Origin: an uncultured Pseudomonadales bacterium
Lineage (GTDB): Bacteria > Pseudomonadota > Gammaproteobacteria > Pseudomonadales > Azotimanducaceae
NCBI GenBank assembly: GCA_937775265.1
Contig: CALKBV010000011.1
Span: 62,001 to 126,000 of the forward strand
Direction of reading: 5' to 3'
DNA: 64,000 nucleotides
Shown: piece by piece, positions 63,096 to 64,000 of the stretch
Numbering within the stretch: position 1 is the stretch's first letter
How the letters are laid out: every line of letters starts with the position of its first letter
The notes under the pieces: generated by a model
Told to the model about the DNA's origin: nothing
What the model saw: the letters and a program-made list of their open reading frames with translations, nothing else
The model's database searches: none
Made by a program: the position numbers and the translations under genes

Positions 63096-63962
63096 TCAGG
63101 CAGCCGCCTCAATCAGCGATTCAAGTTCAACTAGCCTGGCGGAGATACGCTGTGCCTTCTGACTACCAAGATGAACGATAAGCTGGTCGACGCCTAAATC
63201 TTCATACCCCTTAACCATGTCAGTGGTCACCTGGTAAGGCGGAGTGATCACCAACTGAAAGTCATCTCGATTGCGTCCTTCTTTGGCAAGGGCGGCGTCC
63301 AGCTTCAGGGTCACCTGTGCGGTTGCTTCAAGATCCATCTGGAAGCCATACCATCCGTTGCCATATTTCGCTGCCCGGCGAAAACCAGCACTGCTGTGGC
63401 CGCCAACGATAATTGGGATGTGTGGCTTCTGGACCGGTTTTGGATCCATGCGGCAAGGGGCAAGATCGTAAAATTCACCGTGAAATTCGGCGACCGGTTC
63501 GGTCCATAACTGTTTCATCATTTGTAGTATTTCATCACAACGCTTACCTCGGTCATTGAAGTTGTAACCACAGGCAATCACTTCTTCCTTGCACCAACCC
63601 ACGCCGATGCCGAAATCGATACGGCCCTGGGTTAGCCAGTCGAGGGTTGTAAACTCTTTGGCAGTATAGACGGGGTTACGCTGCGGTAAGAGGGTGATTC
63701 CCGTGCCGAAACGTAATGTCTTGGTGCAGGCTGCGAGGTAACCGAATGTTGCAACGGTATCGAGCATCCCGCCCCCTTCTGGGACGGGCAGTTTGCCAGT
63801 GGCCGACCCTGGGTAAGGGGATTCCGTCTTGTCGAACAGGACGACATGTTCACCCATCCACAGTGAATCAAGCCCAATGCTCTCCGCACTTTGTGCAAAC
63901 TCACCGATCACCTGCGGTGTGCAGATGGGTGACATAAAGGTAGAAAAAGTGCCGATTTTCAT
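63096..63962 (-). CDS. Luciferase-like (LLM class, probably F420-type) oxidoreductase
   Basis: A 288-residue TIM-barrel flavin or F420 enzyme. Landmarks are DSLWMGEHVVL, RFGTGITLLPQRNPVYTAKEF, LDWLTQGRIDFGIGVGWCKEE (key elements GRIDFGIGVGW), and VGGHSSAGFRRAAKYGNGWYG. This form (about 290 residues, IGVGW) is typical of the TIGR03619-like F420-dependent group in actinobacteria and some marine proteobacteria; without F420 it may use FMN. It is coupled to the GMC gene downstream. The start ATG 63962 is 38 bp from the window edge. Confidence 0.87.
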   Translation of the reverse strand: MKIGTFSTFMSPICTPQVIGEFAQSAESIGLDSLWMGEHVVLFDKTESPYPGSATGKLPVPEGGGMLDTVATFGYLAACTKTLRFGTGITLLPQRNPVYTAKEFTTLDWLTQGRIDFGIGVGWCKEEVIACGYNFNDRGKRCDEILQMMKQLWTEPVAEFHGEFYDLAPCRMDPKPVQKPHIPIIVGGHSSAGFRRAAKYGNGWYGFQMDLEATAQVTLKLDAALAKEGRNRDDFQLVITPPYQVTTDMVKGYEDLGVDQLIVHLGSQKAQRISARLVELESLIEAAA

Positions 63963-64000
63963 AAGTTAGTCCAGACGTTCATTTTCGAAAAAAGTACAGG

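Overview
The window looks like part of the chromosome of a free-living, probably marine, gammaproteobacterium of the Pseudomonas/Cellvibrio-Halieaceae type. I infer this from gene content and order. The blocks xerC - DUF484 - dapF - lysA - lptM - cyaY, argH - algZ - algR - hemC - hemD - hemX - hemY, and rho - trxA - hemB match the order I know from Pseudomonas. The long isocitrate lyase and a 1018-residue TonB-dependent receptor fit as well. No tRNA, rRNA, CRISPR array, prophage or complete transposase gene was seen.

Layout. 0-5.4 kb: end of dsbA, ihfB, an unusual IMP dehydrogenase, a cytochrome c, comM, and glnK behind a sigma-54 promoter. 5.4-24 kb: conserved housekeeping genes: threonine synthase, the xerC/dapF/lysA lysine-murein cluster, frataxin, argH, the AlgZ/AlgR two-component pair, haem synthesis genes, a flavin reductase, rho, trxA and hemB. 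24-33.7 kb: a TetR-controlled operon with a ferritin-like protein and a luciferase-like monooxygenase, a YheS-type ABC-F protein, a frame-broken DUF4124 gene, dsbB, acpH, gshA, hslR and cysQ. 33.7-36.5 kb: an orphan SOS box and rpoD, which here is not preceded by rpsU-dnaG. 36.5-64 kb: an accessory catabolic region rich in short-chain dehydrogenases, GMC oxidoreductases, an acyl-CoA-dehydrogenase-like flavoprotein, nitronate-monooxygenase-like and luciferase-like flavoenzymes, a family VIII esterase, an N-acyl-D-amino-acid deacylase, transporters, a TonB receptor and isocitrate lyase. This composition suggests uptake and oxidative breakdown of hydrophobic or alcohol/ketone-type compounds, with carbon entering through the glyoxylate shunt. 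The substrate cannot be read from sequence.

The most unusual signals are non-coding. (1) A small inverted-repeat element (147 and 155 bp, plus a decayed copy) with 4-bp YTAG target duplications; in two cases the duplication contains the stop codon of a neighbouring gene. (2) A 17-bp tandem repeat in front of algZ that forms a chain of six-codon micro-ORFs joined by ATGA overlaps and ending on the algZ start codon. (3) An exact 4 x 32 bp tandem repeat filling a divergent intergenic space. (4) A near-consensus LexA box with no intact SOS gene beside it. (5) A DUF4124 gene whose full product needs two -1 shifts, each at a homopolymer run that is also a slippery heptamer in the right phase; a further suspected break at an A run makes base undercalling a strong rival explanation. 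Protein oddities include a Tritrichomonas-type IMP dehydrogenase, a pyroglutamyl-peptidase-like protein with Ser at the catalytic Cys position, and a Fre-like reductase lacking the flavin-binding Arg.
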